From: Rhodospirillaceae bacterium
GTDB lineage: Bacteria; Pseudomonadota; Alphaproteobacteria; Dongiales; Dongiaceae
Direction: 5' to 3'
Length of the DNA stretch: 64,000 nt
Assembly: GCA_016712715.1 (NCBI GenBank)
Contig: JADJQM010000003.1
Span: 806,001-870,000, forward strand
The first letter of the stretch is position 1. Each line of letters opens with the position of its first letter. The notes beneath the pieces are model-generated. The model was not told the DNA's origin. It ran no database searches and saw nothing but the letters and a program-made list of their open reading frames with translations. This document shows, in pieces, positions 43,118-52,189 of this stretch. A program made the translations under genes and the position numbers.

Positions 43118-44278
43118 GTGGTTCCCGCACACGAGCCATGGCTCGTCGCACTCTCATTGTTGGTGGCGTTCCAGGGCAGCTATGTCGGGTTGCATCTGGC
43201 GCGGCAGATTCGCGGCGCGCGCAATGGTACTCAGCGGGCGCTGATCACCGGATCGGCGCTGACCCTGGCGCTCGGGATCTGGACCATGCATTTCGTCGGT
43301 ATGCTGGCGGTGCAATTACCCGTGGCGATCGATTTCCTGGTGCTGCCCACGCTCCTTTCCTTCCTCATCTGCGTGCTGGTGGTGGGTTTTGCCGTGTTCG
43401 CCGTCGGCACGGGCGCCCCAAACCGCCTGCGCGCGGGCCTTGCCGCAATCTTCATGGGCGGAGGAATCTTCAGCATGCACTATCTTGGCATGTATGCGCT
43501 CCATGCCAGCACCCACATGACCCATGATCCATTCTACGTCATTGCCAGTATCGTGATCGGCGTCGGCGCCTCGGGCATCGCGCTGTGGTTCGGTTTCGGC
43601 CTTGGCGTCAATCGATCGATCCTCATCCCTTCCTGCATCATGGCGCTTGCCATCTCGGCGATGCATTACACGGCCATGGCGGGAATGGAATTGCATCTCC
43701 ACGGCGGCGTGGTCGACATGCCGGCGCTGTCGCCAGGGCTCCTCGCCATCGTTGTCTCCGTGGTAGCCTTTGTGGTTTCGGGCCTGTTCCTGCTGACCCT
43801 GGTCCCGGTGCAAAACCGGATTGAGGCAGAAACGGCGGTGGAGGCACCGCCGATGGCGCAGTTGCTTACGGTGCCCGCACCGATCCCAGCGAAGGATCAC
43901 GGGTCGGGCCATGTTGCGTCGCAGCACGCAACGCAGCGCAGCCTGCCGGTGGAAAAGGACGGGCGGCGGCTGCAACTCGACATCGCCCGGCTGGTCGCCG
44001 TGCAGGCACAGGCCCATTACACCAGCCTGTTCGATGGCGAGACGATCTGGTTCTGCCCGCTGCCGATCTCGGAAGTCGAGGCTGCCCTCGATCCGATGGT
44101 GTTCGCGCGGGTCCATCGCAGCCATATCGTCAATCTCGATCGGGTTGCTTCGGTCAGACGTGCCGCCGATTCGGATGTCGTCGCCATGGCCGCCAAGATT
44201 CCCTACCAGGCACCGGTCAGCCGATCACGCCGCTCCTGGCTGAAGCAACAGCTCGATGCAAGGGCAAGCGCCGCCTGA
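43118..44278 (+). CDS. coxC: MHYT-LytTR membrane sensor/regulator of the cox cluster
   Basis: A 386-residue protein. The N-terminal 230 residues hold about seven membrane segments with MHYT-type motifs (TMHFVGM, SMHYLGM, AMHYTAM), which probably bind metal and sense a gas such as CO, O2 or NO. After a linker, the C-terminal LytTR DNA-binding domain (about 290-386) includes RVHRSHIVNLDRV. This architecture matches CoxC/CoxH of Oligotropha-type cox clusters. GTG 43118 with GGAGG upstream is chosen; the frame is open to 43007. It probably binds the direct repeats just before coxM. Confidence 0.87.
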   Translation: MVPAHEPWLVALSLLVAFQGSYVGLHLARQIRGARNGTQRALITGSALTLALGIWTMHFVGMLAVQLPVAIDFLVLPTLLSFLICVLVVGFAVFAVGTGAPNRLRAGLAAIFMGGGIFSMHYLGMYALHASTHMTHDPFYVIASIVIGVGASGIALWFGFGLGVNRSILIPSCIMALAISAMHYTAMAGMELHLHGGVVDMPALSPGLLAIVVSVVAFVVSGLFLLTLVPVQNRIEAETAVEAPPMAQLLTVPAPIPAKDHGSGHVASQHATQRSLPVEKDGRRLQLDIARLVAVQAQAHYTSLFDGETIWFCPLPISEVEAALDPMVFARVHRSHIVNLDRVASVRRAADSDVVAMAAKIPYQAPVSRSRRSWLKQQLDARASAA

Positions 44279-44321
44279 CCTGCTGGCTGACACTGCCGCA
44301 GATACGGCAGATCGCTTGACG

Positions 44322-44373
44322 CAATTCGTACAGAGAGACCGCCATTCGTGCACGGAAACCACCTTCCGTGCAG
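44322..44373 (+). promoter_or_regulatory. Three 12-bp direct repeats with exact 20-bp period upstream of coxM
   Basis: CAATTCGTACAG (44322-44333), CCATTCGTGCAC (44342-44353) and CCTTCCGTGCAG (44362-44373) share the core TTC(C)GTRCA. Starts are exactly 20 bases apart, two helical turns. LytTR-domain regulators bind direct repeats on one face of the helix, and RcoM-type CO regulators use triplets. The adjacent LytTR protein is the obvious binder. Confidence 0.65.
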
Positions 44374-44466
44374 CTTGCGTTGTTGCTGCAGCGCAACCGT
44401 TTCTATCGTCGGAACAACGAAAAGAGTTGCTACCCAACCGGCAGCCAGTTCCACGGAGGAAACAAA

Positions 44467-45339
44467 TTGATCCCGGGACCCTTTACCTACCACCGCCCGT
44501 CCAGCGTTGCTGAGGCGCTCGCGGTGCTCGCGGCCCATGGCGATGAGGCACGACCCCTCGCCGGCGGCCATTCCCTCATCCCCATGATGAAACTGCGCAT
44601 GGCGACACCGGAACATCTGGTGGACCTTGGCGCCATCAAGGAGCTTGCCGGCATCCGTGCCGACGGAGCGGAGATCGTCATCGGCGCCACCACCACCCAG
44701 GCCGAACTGATCAAGTCCGAGCTGCTGGCCGCGAAGGCGCCGATCATCCGGGAGACCGCGATGCAGATCGCCGATCCGCAGATCCGCTCCAAGGGGACGC
44801 TGGGCGGCAATGTCGCCAATGGCGATCCCGGCAACGACATGCCGGCGGTGATGCAATGCCTGGATGCCCGCTATGTGCTCCAAAGCAAGGGGGGCGAGCG
44901 CATCGTGGCGGCCCGCGACTTCTACCAGGGGGCCTATTTCACGGCCCTGCAGGAGGGCGAGATCCTGGTCGCGGTGCGCATCCCCACGCCGGCGGCGGGC
45001 CATGGCTCGGCCTATGAGAAGCTGAAGCGCAAGATCGGCGACTATGCGACCGCGGCCGCCGCCGTGATCCTGACGGTGAGCGGCGGCAAGGTTGCGAGTG
45101 CGGCCATCACCCTCACCAATGTGGGCTCGACGCCTCTCTTCGCGGAAGAGGCCGGGAAGCTGGTGATCGGCACCAATTGCGATGCCGCCACGGCGAAGAA
45201 AGCCGCCGAGGCCGCGATGGCGATCACCGACCCGGCCACTGACGGCCGCGGGACCGCCGCCTATCGCCGCGCGATGGCCGGTGTGATGACCGCCCGCGCC
45301 CTTGCCAAAGCCTTCGCCCGCGCCAAGACCGGAGCTTAA
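44467..45339 (+). CDS. coxM: Aerobic CO dehydrogenase medium (FAD) subunit
   Basis: A 290-residue FAD-binding subunit of the molybdenum hydroxylase. FAD motifs are AGGHSLIPMMKLR (N-terminal) and TLGGNVANGDPGNDMPA (central). It passes electrons from the iron-sulfur clusters of CoxS to a quinone acceptor. TTG 44467 preceded by GGAGG at 7 bases is chosen as start; the frame is open to 44368. It is the first gene of coxMSLDEFG. Confidence 0.95.
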   Translation: MIPGPFTYHRPSSVAEALAVLAAHGDEARPLAGGHSLIPMMKLRMATPEHLVDLGAIKELAGIRADGAEIVIGATTTQAELIKSELLAAKAPIIRETAMQIADPQIRSKGTLGGNVANGDPGNDMPAVMQCLDARYVLQSKGGERIVAARDFYQGAYFTALQEGEILVAVRIPTPAAGHGSAYEKLKRKIGDYATAAAAVILTVSGGKVASAAITLTNVGSTPLFAEEAGKLVIGTNCDAATAKKAAEAAMAITDPATDGRGTAAYRRAMAGVMTARALAKAFARAKTGA

Positions 45340-45343
45340 GACC

Positions 45344-45856
45344 ATGACAGATACAATCGAACAGGTGGCGGTAGCCGTCACCGTCAACGGCAAGCGCGTG
45401 AAGCGCTTCGTCGACCCGCGAACCCTCCTCATCCATTTCCTGCGCGAGGAAATGAACCTCACCGGCTCGCATATCGGCTGCGAAACCAGCCATTGCGGCG
45501 CCTGCACGGTTGAAATGGACGGATTGTCCGTGAAGTCCTGCACAGTCTTCGCCGTCCAGGCCAATGACACCGAGGTCAACACGGTCGAAGGCATGGCCAA
45601 TGCCGACGGCACGCTCCATGCACTGCAGGAAGGCTTCCGGCAGATGCATGGGCTGCAATGCGGCTTCTGCACACCGGGCATGCTGATGCGCGCCAAGGTC
45701 CTTCTGGCGGAAAACCCGGATCCATCCGAGGACGAGATCCGCTTTGGCATCGCGGGGAATTTGTGCCGCTGCACCGGCTATCAGAACATCGTCAAAGCCA
45801 TCCAATACGCCGCCGACAAGTTGAACGGCCGCGCTCAGAAGGAGGCCGCGGAATGA
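45344..45856 (+). CDS. coxS: Aerobic CO dehydrogenase small (2Fe-2S) subunit
   Basis: A 170-residue iron-sulfur subunit. The plant-type cluster motif is GCETSHCGACTVEMDG with a later Cys (KSC). The C-terminal helical cluster is CGFCTPGM with CRCTGY. It carries electrons from the Mo-Cu site of CoxL to FAD. ATG 45344 is 4 bases after the coxM stop; its end overlaps coxL (ATGA). Confidence 0.97.
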   Translation: MTDTIEQVAVAVTVNGKRVKRFVDPRTLLIHFLREEMNLTGSHIGCETSHCGACTVEMDGLSVKSCTVFAVQANDTEVNTVEGMANADGTLHALQEGFRQMHGLQCGFCTPGMLMRAKVLLAENPDPSEDEIRFGIAGNLCRCTGYQNIVKAIQYAADKLNGRAQKEAAE

Positions 45857-48261
45857 ACGACATGACTCCGGCACAACGCGAAGCCCGCCTCGAAGGCGTC
45901 GGCTGCAAACGGAAGCGCGTCGAGGATGTGCGCTTCACCCAGGGCAAGGGCAATTATGTCGACGACATCAAGATGCCCGACATGCTGCATGGCGATTTCG
46001 TGCGCTCGCAGTACGGCCATGCGAAGATCAAGAGCATCGATACCAGCCGCGCCAAGGCACTGCCCGGCGTCATCGCGGTCCTCACTGCCGAGGATCTGAA
46101 GCCCTTGGGCCTGCATTGGATGCCGACATTAGCCGGCGACGTGCAGGCGGTGCTGGCCGACGGCCGCGTCTCCTTCCAGAACCAGGAAATCGCCTTCGTC
46201 ATCGCGACCGACCGCTATATCACGGATGATGCCATCCAGCTGGTCGATGTGGAATATGAAGAGCTGCCGGTCGTCGTCGATCCGTTCAAGGCGATGCTGC
46301 CGGATGCACCGGTCCTGCGGCCCGATCTCGAAGGGAAGATGACCGGCGCCCATGGCCCCCGCAAGCATCACAACCACATCTTCGAATGGGTGATCGGCGA
46401 TAAGGAAGCGACCGATGTCGCGTTCTCGAAGGCCGATGTGACGATCAAGGAATTGATCTCGTACCACCGCACGCATCCCTCGCCGCTCGAAACCTGCCAG
46501 TGCCTGGCCAGTTTCGACAAGATCAAGGGAGAGCTCACCGTCTATGGCACCTTCCAGGCGCCGCATGTGATCCGCACCGTGGCCTCGCTGCTCTCCAAGA
46601 TTCCGGAGCACAAGATCCACGTCATCGCCCCCGATATCGGCGGTGGCTTCGGCAACAAGGTCGGTGCCTATGCCGGCTATATCTGCTCGATCGTCGCCTC
46701 CATCGTTACCGGCCTACCGGTGAAATGGGTCGAGGACCGGATGGAAAATCTCTCCACCACCTCCTTCGCGCGCGACTATCACATGACGACCGAGATAGCC
46801 GCGACCAAGGACGGCAAGGTCACGGGATTGCGCGTGCATGTGCTGGCCGATCATGGCGCGTTCGATTCCTGCGCCGATCCCTCCAAATGGCCGGCGGGAT
46901 TCATGAACATCGTGACCGGATCCTATGATTTTCCGGTGGCGCATCTCTCCGTCGACGGGGTCTATACCAACAAGGCGCCGGGCGGTGTCGCCTATCGCTG
47001 TTCGTTCCGCGTGACCGAAGCCGCCTATTGCATCGAGCGGGGGATGGACATCCTGGCGCAGAAGCTCGGCATGGATCCGGCCGATCTCAGGATGAAAAAC
47101 TTCATCCGCCGCGAGCAATTCCCCTACCAATCAGCCTTGGGCTGGGAATATGACAGCGGCGATTATCATGTCGCCATGCAGAAGGCGATGGATGCCATCG
47201 GCTACAAGGCCCTGCGTGCCGAGCAGAAGGCCAAGCAGGAAGCCTTCAAGCGCGGCGAGACCCGCGAGATCATGGGCCTCGGCGTCAGCTTCTTTACCGA
47301 GATTGTCGGTGCCGGCCCGTCCAAGAATTGCGACATTCTCGGCATCGCCATGTTCGATTCGGCCGAGATCCGCATCCATCCCACCGGCTCGATCATCGCC
47401 CGCATGGGATCGAAGAGCCAGGGCCAGGGCCATGAGACGACCTGGGCGCAGATCATCGCCACCGAGCTGGGCATTCCGTCCGACGACATCATGATCGAGG
47501 AAGGCAATACCGATACGGCGCCCTATGGTCTGGGGACCTATGGCTCGCGCTCGACGCCGGTTGCTGGTGCTGCCATCGCCATGGCGGCGCGCAAGATCAA
47601 GAACAAGGCGCAGATGATCGCCGCACACCTGCTGGAGGTGTCGGAATACGATCTCGAATGGGATATCGACGGCTTCCGGGTGAAGGGCAATCCCAGCCGC
47701 GCCAAGACGATGAAGGAAATCGCTTGGGCCGCCTATAACTCGCCGCCGCCGGGTCTCGAGCCGGGGTTGGAAGCGGTGAATTACTATGATCCGCCCAACA
47801 TGACCTATCCCTTCGGCGCCTATTTCTGCGTCATGGATATCGATGTCGATACCGGTGTCGCCAAGACACGGCGCTTCTATGCGCTCGATGATTGCGGCAC
47901 GCGGATCAATCCCATGATCATCGAAGGCCAGGTGCATGGCGGCTTGACCGAAGCCTTCGCCATCGCCATGGGCCAGGAGATCAAGTACGACGAGATGGGC
48001 AATGTCGTGGGAGCGTCCTTCATGGACTTCTTCATCCCCACCGCCGTCGAGACGCCGAAATGGGAAACCGATTTCACCGTGACCCCCTCGCCGCATCATC
48101 CGATCGGGGCCAAGGGTGTCGGCGAAAGCCCGAATGTGGGTGGCGTCCCGGCCTTCTCCAACGCCGTCAACGATGCGTTCCAGTTCCTGGGGTCGACCCA
48201 TATCCAGATGCCGCATGATGCCTGGCGGATCTGGGAGACAGGCCAGAAACTCGGTGCCTGA
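45853..48261 (+). CDS. coxL: Aerobic CO dehydrogenase large (Mo-Cu) subunit, form I
   Basis: An 802-residue catalytic subunit that oxidises CO to CO2. The active-site loop is AYRCSFR, with the copper-binding Cys at residue 383, and the catalytic Glu is residue 758 (GVGESPNVGG). Both are offset by 5 from the Oligotropha numbering (388 and 763), so the alignment is consistent. AYRCSFR marks form I, true CO dehydrogenases; form II homologues have AYRGAGR. Molybdopterin motifs such as GGGFGNK are present. ATG 45853 overlaps the coxS stop. Confidence 0.97.
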   Translation: MNDMTPAQREARLEGVGCKRKRVEDVRFTQGKGNYVDDIKMPDMLHGDFVRSQYGHAKIKSIDTSRAKALPGVIAVLTAEDLKPLGLHWMPTLAGDVQAVLADGRVSFQNQEIAFVIATDRYITDDAIQLVDVEYEELPVVVDPFKAMLPDAPVLRPDLEGKMTGAHGPRKHHNHIFEWVIGDKEATDVAFSKADVTIKELISYHRTHPSPLETCQCLASFDKIKGELTVYGTFQAPHVIRTVASLLSKIPEHKIHVIAPDIGGGFGNKVGAYAGYICSIVASIVTGLPVKWVEDRMENLSTTSFARDYHMTTEIAATKDGKVTGLRVHVLADHGAFDSCADPSKWPAGFMNIVTGSYDFPVAHLSVDGVYTNKAPGGVAYRCSFRVTEAAYCIERGMDILAQKLGMDPADLRMKNFIRREQFPYQSALGWEYDSGDYHVAMQKAMDAIGYKALRAEQKAKQEAFKRGETREIMGLGVSFFTEIVGAGPSKNCDILGIAMFDSAEIRIHPTGSIIARMGSKSQGQGHETTWAQIIATELGIPSDDIMIEEGNTDTAPYGLGTYGSRSTPVAGAAIAMAARKIKNKAQMIAAHLLEVSEYDLEWDIDGFRVKGNPSRAKTMKEIAWAAYNSPPPGLEPGLEAVNYYDPPNMTYPFGAYFCVMDIDVDTGVAKTRRFYALDDCGTRINPMIIEGQVHGGLTEAFAIAMGQEIKYDEMGNVVGASFMDFFIPTAVETPKWETDFTVTPSPHHPIGAKGVGESPNVGGVPAFSNAVNDAFQFLGSTHIQMPHDAWRIWETGQKLGA

Positions 48262-48271
48262 AGCGCCGGCA

Positions 48272-49159
48272 ATGGATCGTCAACTGATGGAGCAAAGACA
48301 GGACATCGCGGATCGCCTGGCCGCCATCGGCTATATTGCCGATGGCGAGCTGGCGACAGCACTTGTCCTCATGGAGATGCTGCAGCGGCCGCTGCTGGTC
48401 GAGGGTGCGGCAGGTGTCGGCAAGACCGAGATCGCCAAGGCATTGGCCGCCCTGCACGGCACGGAACTCATCCGCCTGCAATGCTATGAAGGGCTCGACC
48501 GCAGCGACGCTCTCTATGAATGGAATTATCAGCGCCAGCTCCTCGCCATCAAGGCGCGCGAAGGGCAGGATGCCGCCGCCACCGAGGCGCATGTCTTCTC
48601 GGAAGACTATCTGATGGAGCGACCGTTGCTGGCAGCGATCCGTCGACCCATCGCCCCGGTGCTGCTCATTGACGAGATCGATCGTGCCGATGAGGAGTTC
48701 GAGGCCTTCCTGTTGGAAGTGCTGTCCGATTTCCAGGTATCGATCCCGGAATTGGGCACGATCCAGGCAATGACCATTCCGCGCGTGGTACTGACGTCGC
48801 ACGACACCCGCGAGCTGTCCGACGCGCTGCGGCGGCGCTGCCTCTATCACGCGCTGGATTTTCCCGATGTGGATCGCGAGGCGCGCATCCTGCTCACCCG
48901 CCTGCCTGGCATCGACACAACGCTCGCCTTGCAGATCGCGCGCCTGATGGAGCAGATCCGCCGCCAGGAATTGAGCAAGGTGCCAGGGATTGCCGAGACG
49001 CTGGTTTGGGCCGCGGCTTTGGTCGGACTCAAGGTCACGAGGCTCGAAGAAGACCGCGCCGCTGTCTATGAGACACTGAGCTGCGTATTGAAGACCCGTG
49101 AGGACCGCGCGCGCATCAGCCGCGAAGTGGCGGACCGCCTCATCGGCAAGGTAGCTTGA
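48272..49159 (+). CDS. coxD: MoxR-type AAA ATPase of CO dehydrogenase maturation
   Basis: A 295-residue AAA+ ATPase. Walker A is VEGAAGVGKTEIAKA with Lys51, Walker B is VLLIDEIDRAD, and the sensor region is VLTSHDTRELSDALRRRC. In the cox system CoxD acts with CoxE and CoxF to insert sulfur and copper into the active site. ATG 48272 is chosen; the frame also opens inside coxL. It lies 10 bases after coxL and 1 base before coxE. Confidence 0.95.
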   Translation: MDRQLMEQRQDIADRLAAIGYIADGELATALVLMEMLQRPLLVEGAAGVGKTEIAKALAALHGTELIRLQCYEGLDRSDALYEWNYQRQLLAIKAREGQDAAATEAHVFSEDYLMERPLLAAIRRPIAPVLLIDEIDRADEEFEAFLLEVLSDFQVSIPELGTIQAMTIPRVVLTSHDTRELSDALRRRCLYHALDFPDVDREARILLTRLPGIDTTLALQIARLMEQIRRQELSKVPGIAETLVWAAALVGLKVTRLEEDRAAVYETLSCVLKTREDRARISREVADRLIGKVA

Positions 49160-49160
49160 G

Positions 49161-50348
49161 GTGAACCTGGAACGCGCAGACGATTTGGGTCCGGCCGTGC
49201 GCCAACGGCTGGCCGGCTTTGTGCGCACGCTGCGCGACAATGGATTCAAGGTGGGACTGGCGGAAAGCAGCGATGCGCTGCGCGTGCTCTCCACAAGCGG
49301 CATAGATCGCGCCGTTCAAGCGCGCCCGGCCCTGAAGGCATTGCTCTGCGGGCGCCGGTCGGATTGGGACGGTTTCGACACCCTGTTCGACGCCTATTGG
49401 AGCGGCCGCAATGTGAAGCTGCGCATTCCCATGTCAGGCAATGCAGCACTCGCCAGCCAGCGCACCATCAAGACCTTGTCCGAGCAGACATCGCACGCTG
49501 GCGAGACGGCACTCGCCAGCGATGTCGAGCGACGCGAAGCGGATGGCGCGGGCGAAGCCGCACCGGCCGGCAAGCGCGAAGGGGCCAGCAGCTTTGAGAC
49601 GTTGACGCGCACGGATTTCCGCAAGATCGCCGACCCGGATGCCATCGCAGCCGCGCACAAATTGGCCGAACGCCTGTCGCACAAGATGCGGACACACCTC
49701 ACGCGGCGTGAACGCATCGCCAGACGCGGGCGACACATCGATCTTCGCCGCACCATTCACGCCAGCCTCGGCACTGGTGGAACACCGATGCGTCTCGTCC
49801 TGCGCAGGCCGCGGCACAAGCCGCTGCGACTCGTCATCCTGCTTGATGCCTCCGGCTCCATGAGCCTCTATACCGGCGTATTCATCCGCTTCGTCCATGG
49901 CGTCCTCGATCATTTCCGCGAGGCAGAGGCGTTCCTGTTCCACACGCGACTGGTGCATGTCTCCGATGCGCTCCGCGAAAAGGACACGGTACGCGCGCTC
50001 GACCGATTGGGCCTGATGGCGGAGGGCGTGGGGGGCGGGACGCGCGTTGGCGAAGCGATGGCGACGTTCAATCGCTGGCACGCCGCCCGGGTCGTTCATT
50101 CGCGGACCTGTGTCATGATCTTCTCTGACGGATATGACACGAGTCCGCCGGAACTTCTCGGCGCCGAGATGGCGCATTTGCGGCGGCGCTGCCGACGTAT
50201 CGTCTGGCTCAACCCATTGATTGGCTGGGAAGGCTACGAACCATCCGCGCGCGGCATGGCGGCGGCGCTGCCGCATATCGACCTATTCGCGCCGGCGCAC
50301 AATCTTGAGAGCCTGGCGGCCCTCGAACCCTATCTTGCGCGTTTGTGA
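49161..50348 (+). CDS. coxE: VWA-domain protein of CO dehydrogenase maturation
   Basis: A 395-residue protein with a C-terminal von Willebrand A domain. The metal-dependent adhesion site is LLDASGSMSLY with Asp229, then later GGGTRVGEAM and FSDGYDTS. The N-terminal half is helical and charged. It pairs with the MoxR ATPase CoxD. It starts with GTG 49161. Confidence 0.94.
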   Translation: MNLERADDLGPAVRQRLAGFVRTLRDNGFKVGLAESSDALRVLSTSGIDRAVQARPALKALLCGRRSDWDGFDTLFDAYWSGRNVKLRIPMSGNAALASQRTIKTLSEQTSHAGETALASDVERREADGAGEAAPAGKREGASSFETLTRTDFRKIADPDAIAAAHKLAERLSHKMRTHLTRRERIARRGRHIDLRRTIHASLGTGGTPMRLVLRRPRHKPLRLVILLDASGSMSLYTGVFIRFVHGVLDHFREAEAFLFHTRLVHVSDALREKDTVRALDRLGLMAEGVGGGTRVGEAMATFNRWHAARVVHSRTCVMIFSDGYDTSPPELLGAEMAHLRRRCRRIVWLNPLIGWEGYEPSARGMAAALPHIDLFAPAHNLESLAALEPYLARL

Positions 50349-50359
50349 CGGAGATCAAC

Positions 50360-51187
50360 ATGCCGACACATCCCGAAATTCTCGATCTCGTCGCGAGCCT
50401 CAAAGCGAGGGGGGAGTCCTTCGTCCTGGCAACCGTGGTGCGGACCGTGTCGGTGACTGCCGCCAAGGCCGGGGCCAAGGCGGTGATCCGCGCCGACGGC
50501 GCCATCTCCGATGGCTGGATCGGCGGGGGATGTGCGCGCGCCGCCGTGCTGAAGGCCGCCAAGGAGGCGCTGGCCGACGGCCAGCCGCGCCTTGTCTCGA
50601 TCCAGCCCAGGGATCTGCTCGCGGAACAGGGTTTGCGCCCGGGCGAGGAGCGCGACGGGATCCGCTTCGCCCGCAATGCCTGCCCCAGCCAGGGAACCAT
50701 GGATGTGTTTGTGGAACCGATGCTGCCTCGCCCCAATCTCATTGTCATGGGTGCCAGCCCCGTCGCCGTTGCCATGGCGGACCTCGCACCTCGTTTCGGC
50801 TATCAGCTGACCATCTGCGCCGGCCGCGAGGACCAGCATCTGTTCGCCGAAGCCGATGCGCGCGTCGAAGGCTTCGAGCTACCGCCCAGCAACGAGAAGC
50901 AAGGCTTCATCGTTGTCTCGACCCAGGGCCGCGACGATGAAGCGGCGCTGAAAGCCGCCGTGCTCAGCCGGGCGGACCATATCAGTTTCGTCGGCAGCCG
51001 GCGCAAGCTTGCCGCGATAACCGAAGGTCTCATTGCGGAAGGTGTCGACGCGGCCTTGTTCTCCCGCGTAAAAGGGCCTGCTGGACTTGATATCGGCGCC
51101 ATCACGGCAGACGAAATTGCTCTCTCCATTCTTGCCGAAATCATCGCGTGGCGCCGCCGGGGCGAGCGCGCTTCCATCACGACGTAA
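50360..51187 (+). CDS. coxF: XdhC/CoxF-type maturation protein
   Basis: A 275-residue protein. The N-terminal XdhC/CoxI region has LATVVRTVSVTAAKAGAKAV and GWIGGGCARAAV, and the C-terminal Rossmann-like part (IVMGASPVAVAMADLA, SFVGSRRKLAAI) is typical of XdhC proteins that hand over the sulfurated molybdenum cofactor. ATG 50360 behind GGAG is chosen over GTG 50345, which overlaps the coxE stop. It is followed 11 bases later by coxG. Confidence 0.92.
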   Translation: MPTHPEILDLVASLKARGESFVLATVVRTVSVTAAKAGAKAVIRADGAISDGWIGGGCARAAVLKAAKEALADGQPRLVSIQPRDLLAEQGLRPGEERDGIRFARNACPSQGTMDVFVEPMLPRPNLIVMGASPVAVAMADLAPRFGYQLTICAGREDQHLFAEADARVEGFELPPSNEKQGFIVVSTQGRDDEAALKAAVLSRADHISFVGSRRKLAAITEGLIAEGVDAALFSRVKGPAGLDIGAITADEIALSILAEIIAWRRRGERASITT

Positions 51188-51198
51188 GGACGATCGAC

Positions 51199-51867
51199 AT
51201 GCAGATGACCGACAGCCAGCGCATTCCCGCATCCCGCGACAAGGTTTGGGCAGCTCTCAACGATCCCGTTATCCTGCAGCGCTGCATTCCCGGCTGCGAC
51301 AGTCTCGAAATGACCTCGCCCACCGAGATGAGTGCCAAGGTGACGTTGAAGGTGGGCCCGGTGAAGGCAAGTTTCGGCGGCAAGGTGACCCTGTCGGAAA
51401 TAGATGCTCCCAACGGCTATCGTATCACCGGCGAAGGGTCGGGCGGTGTTGCCGGTTTTGCCAAGGGCGGCGCCCTCATCAGCCTCAAGGAGGATGGACC
51501 AGACGCGACCATCCTCACCTATGAAGCCGATGCGCAGATCGGCGGCAAGCTCGCCCAATTGGGCAGTCGTCTCATCGATTCCACGGCGCGGAAACTGGCT
51601 GGCGATTTCTTTACGAGCTTTGCCGCGGCTCTCGGCCCGGTAGCTGCCGAGACGGTGCCTGCCGAAGCCGCGCCCGTGGCGGATGGCGAAGCGGTGGAAC
51701 CGGAAGCCAAGAAGGGCTGGTTCAAGAACCTGTTCGGCAAATCGGATGTGGTGGTGCCGGTGCTGGCTTTGTTGGCCCTGAGCCTGGGGGCGGTCCATTT
51801 CTGCTGCCTTGGTCCAGCCCATGCGGAGATGGACTTCCCGATCTGCAGCGCAGCACAGGCGAGTTGA
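51199..51867 (+). CDS. coxG: CoxG-type lipid-transfer-fold membrane anchor protein
   Basis: A 222-residue protein. The first 145 residues are a START-like SRPBCC domain (RIPASRDKVWAALNDPVILQRCIPG), and a charged linker leads to a C-terminal membrane helix (about residues 178-200). CoxG recruits CO dehydrogenase to the membrane and delivers or binds the quinone. It ends the recognisable cox operon; coxH, coxI and coxK do not follow. Confidence 0.93.
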   Translation: MQMTDSQRIPASRDKVWAALNDPVILQRCIPGCDSLEMTSPTEMSAKVTLKVGPVKASFGGKVTLSEIDAPNGYRITGEGSGGVAGFAKGGALISLKEDGPDATILTYEADAQIGGKLAQLGSRLIDSTARKLAGDFFTSFAAALGPVAAETVPAEAAPVADGEAVEPEAKKGWFKNLFGKSDVVVPVLALLALSLGAVHFCCLGPAHAEMDFPICSAAQAS

Positions 51868-52189
51868 TGGAATAGACCGCAGTTCGACAGCGACGGCGGC
51901 AGTAAATGTCTTGTTAACCAAGAAATGCCGCGCGCACCATCTTTGGTCGAATATAACCCGGGTATCAGCAGGGCCTTGCGAAATGGCTGCATCATCGCCA
52001 TATCTAAGGGATCGAGTTTCGGCCGAATACCTTGGCTATGCGGTACCATCCCGCGCCTGACGAGCGACTTCCTCCCCAGACCTCGATGCGCTTCATCGGC
52101 CACCTGCTCGTGTCCGGATTGTCATGCAGATGAGAGGGATGCCGTCGCGATGCCAGGTCTTCTGAAATTGCCGTTGAAGGATCGCTGAC
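51868..52189. other. Intergenic region between coxG and the desaturase gene
   Basis: No convincing gene or strong terminator is seen. An 87-codon plus-strand frame (51925-52188) ends one base before the desaturase ATG, but it has no family resemblance and a Cys/Pro-rich out-of-frame look. Confidence 0.5.

Noticed and set aside
44293..44310. Terminator after the cox regulator gene
   Set aside because: CTGCCG-N6-CGGCAG is a short stem with no T-run, and it lies close to the operator repeats.
45853..48261. Form II (non-CO) molybdenum hydroxylase
   Set aside because: The active-site loop is AYRCSFR rather than AYRGAGR.
51925..52188. 87-codon gene just before the desaturase
   Set aside because: No family resemblance, and composition looks non-coding.
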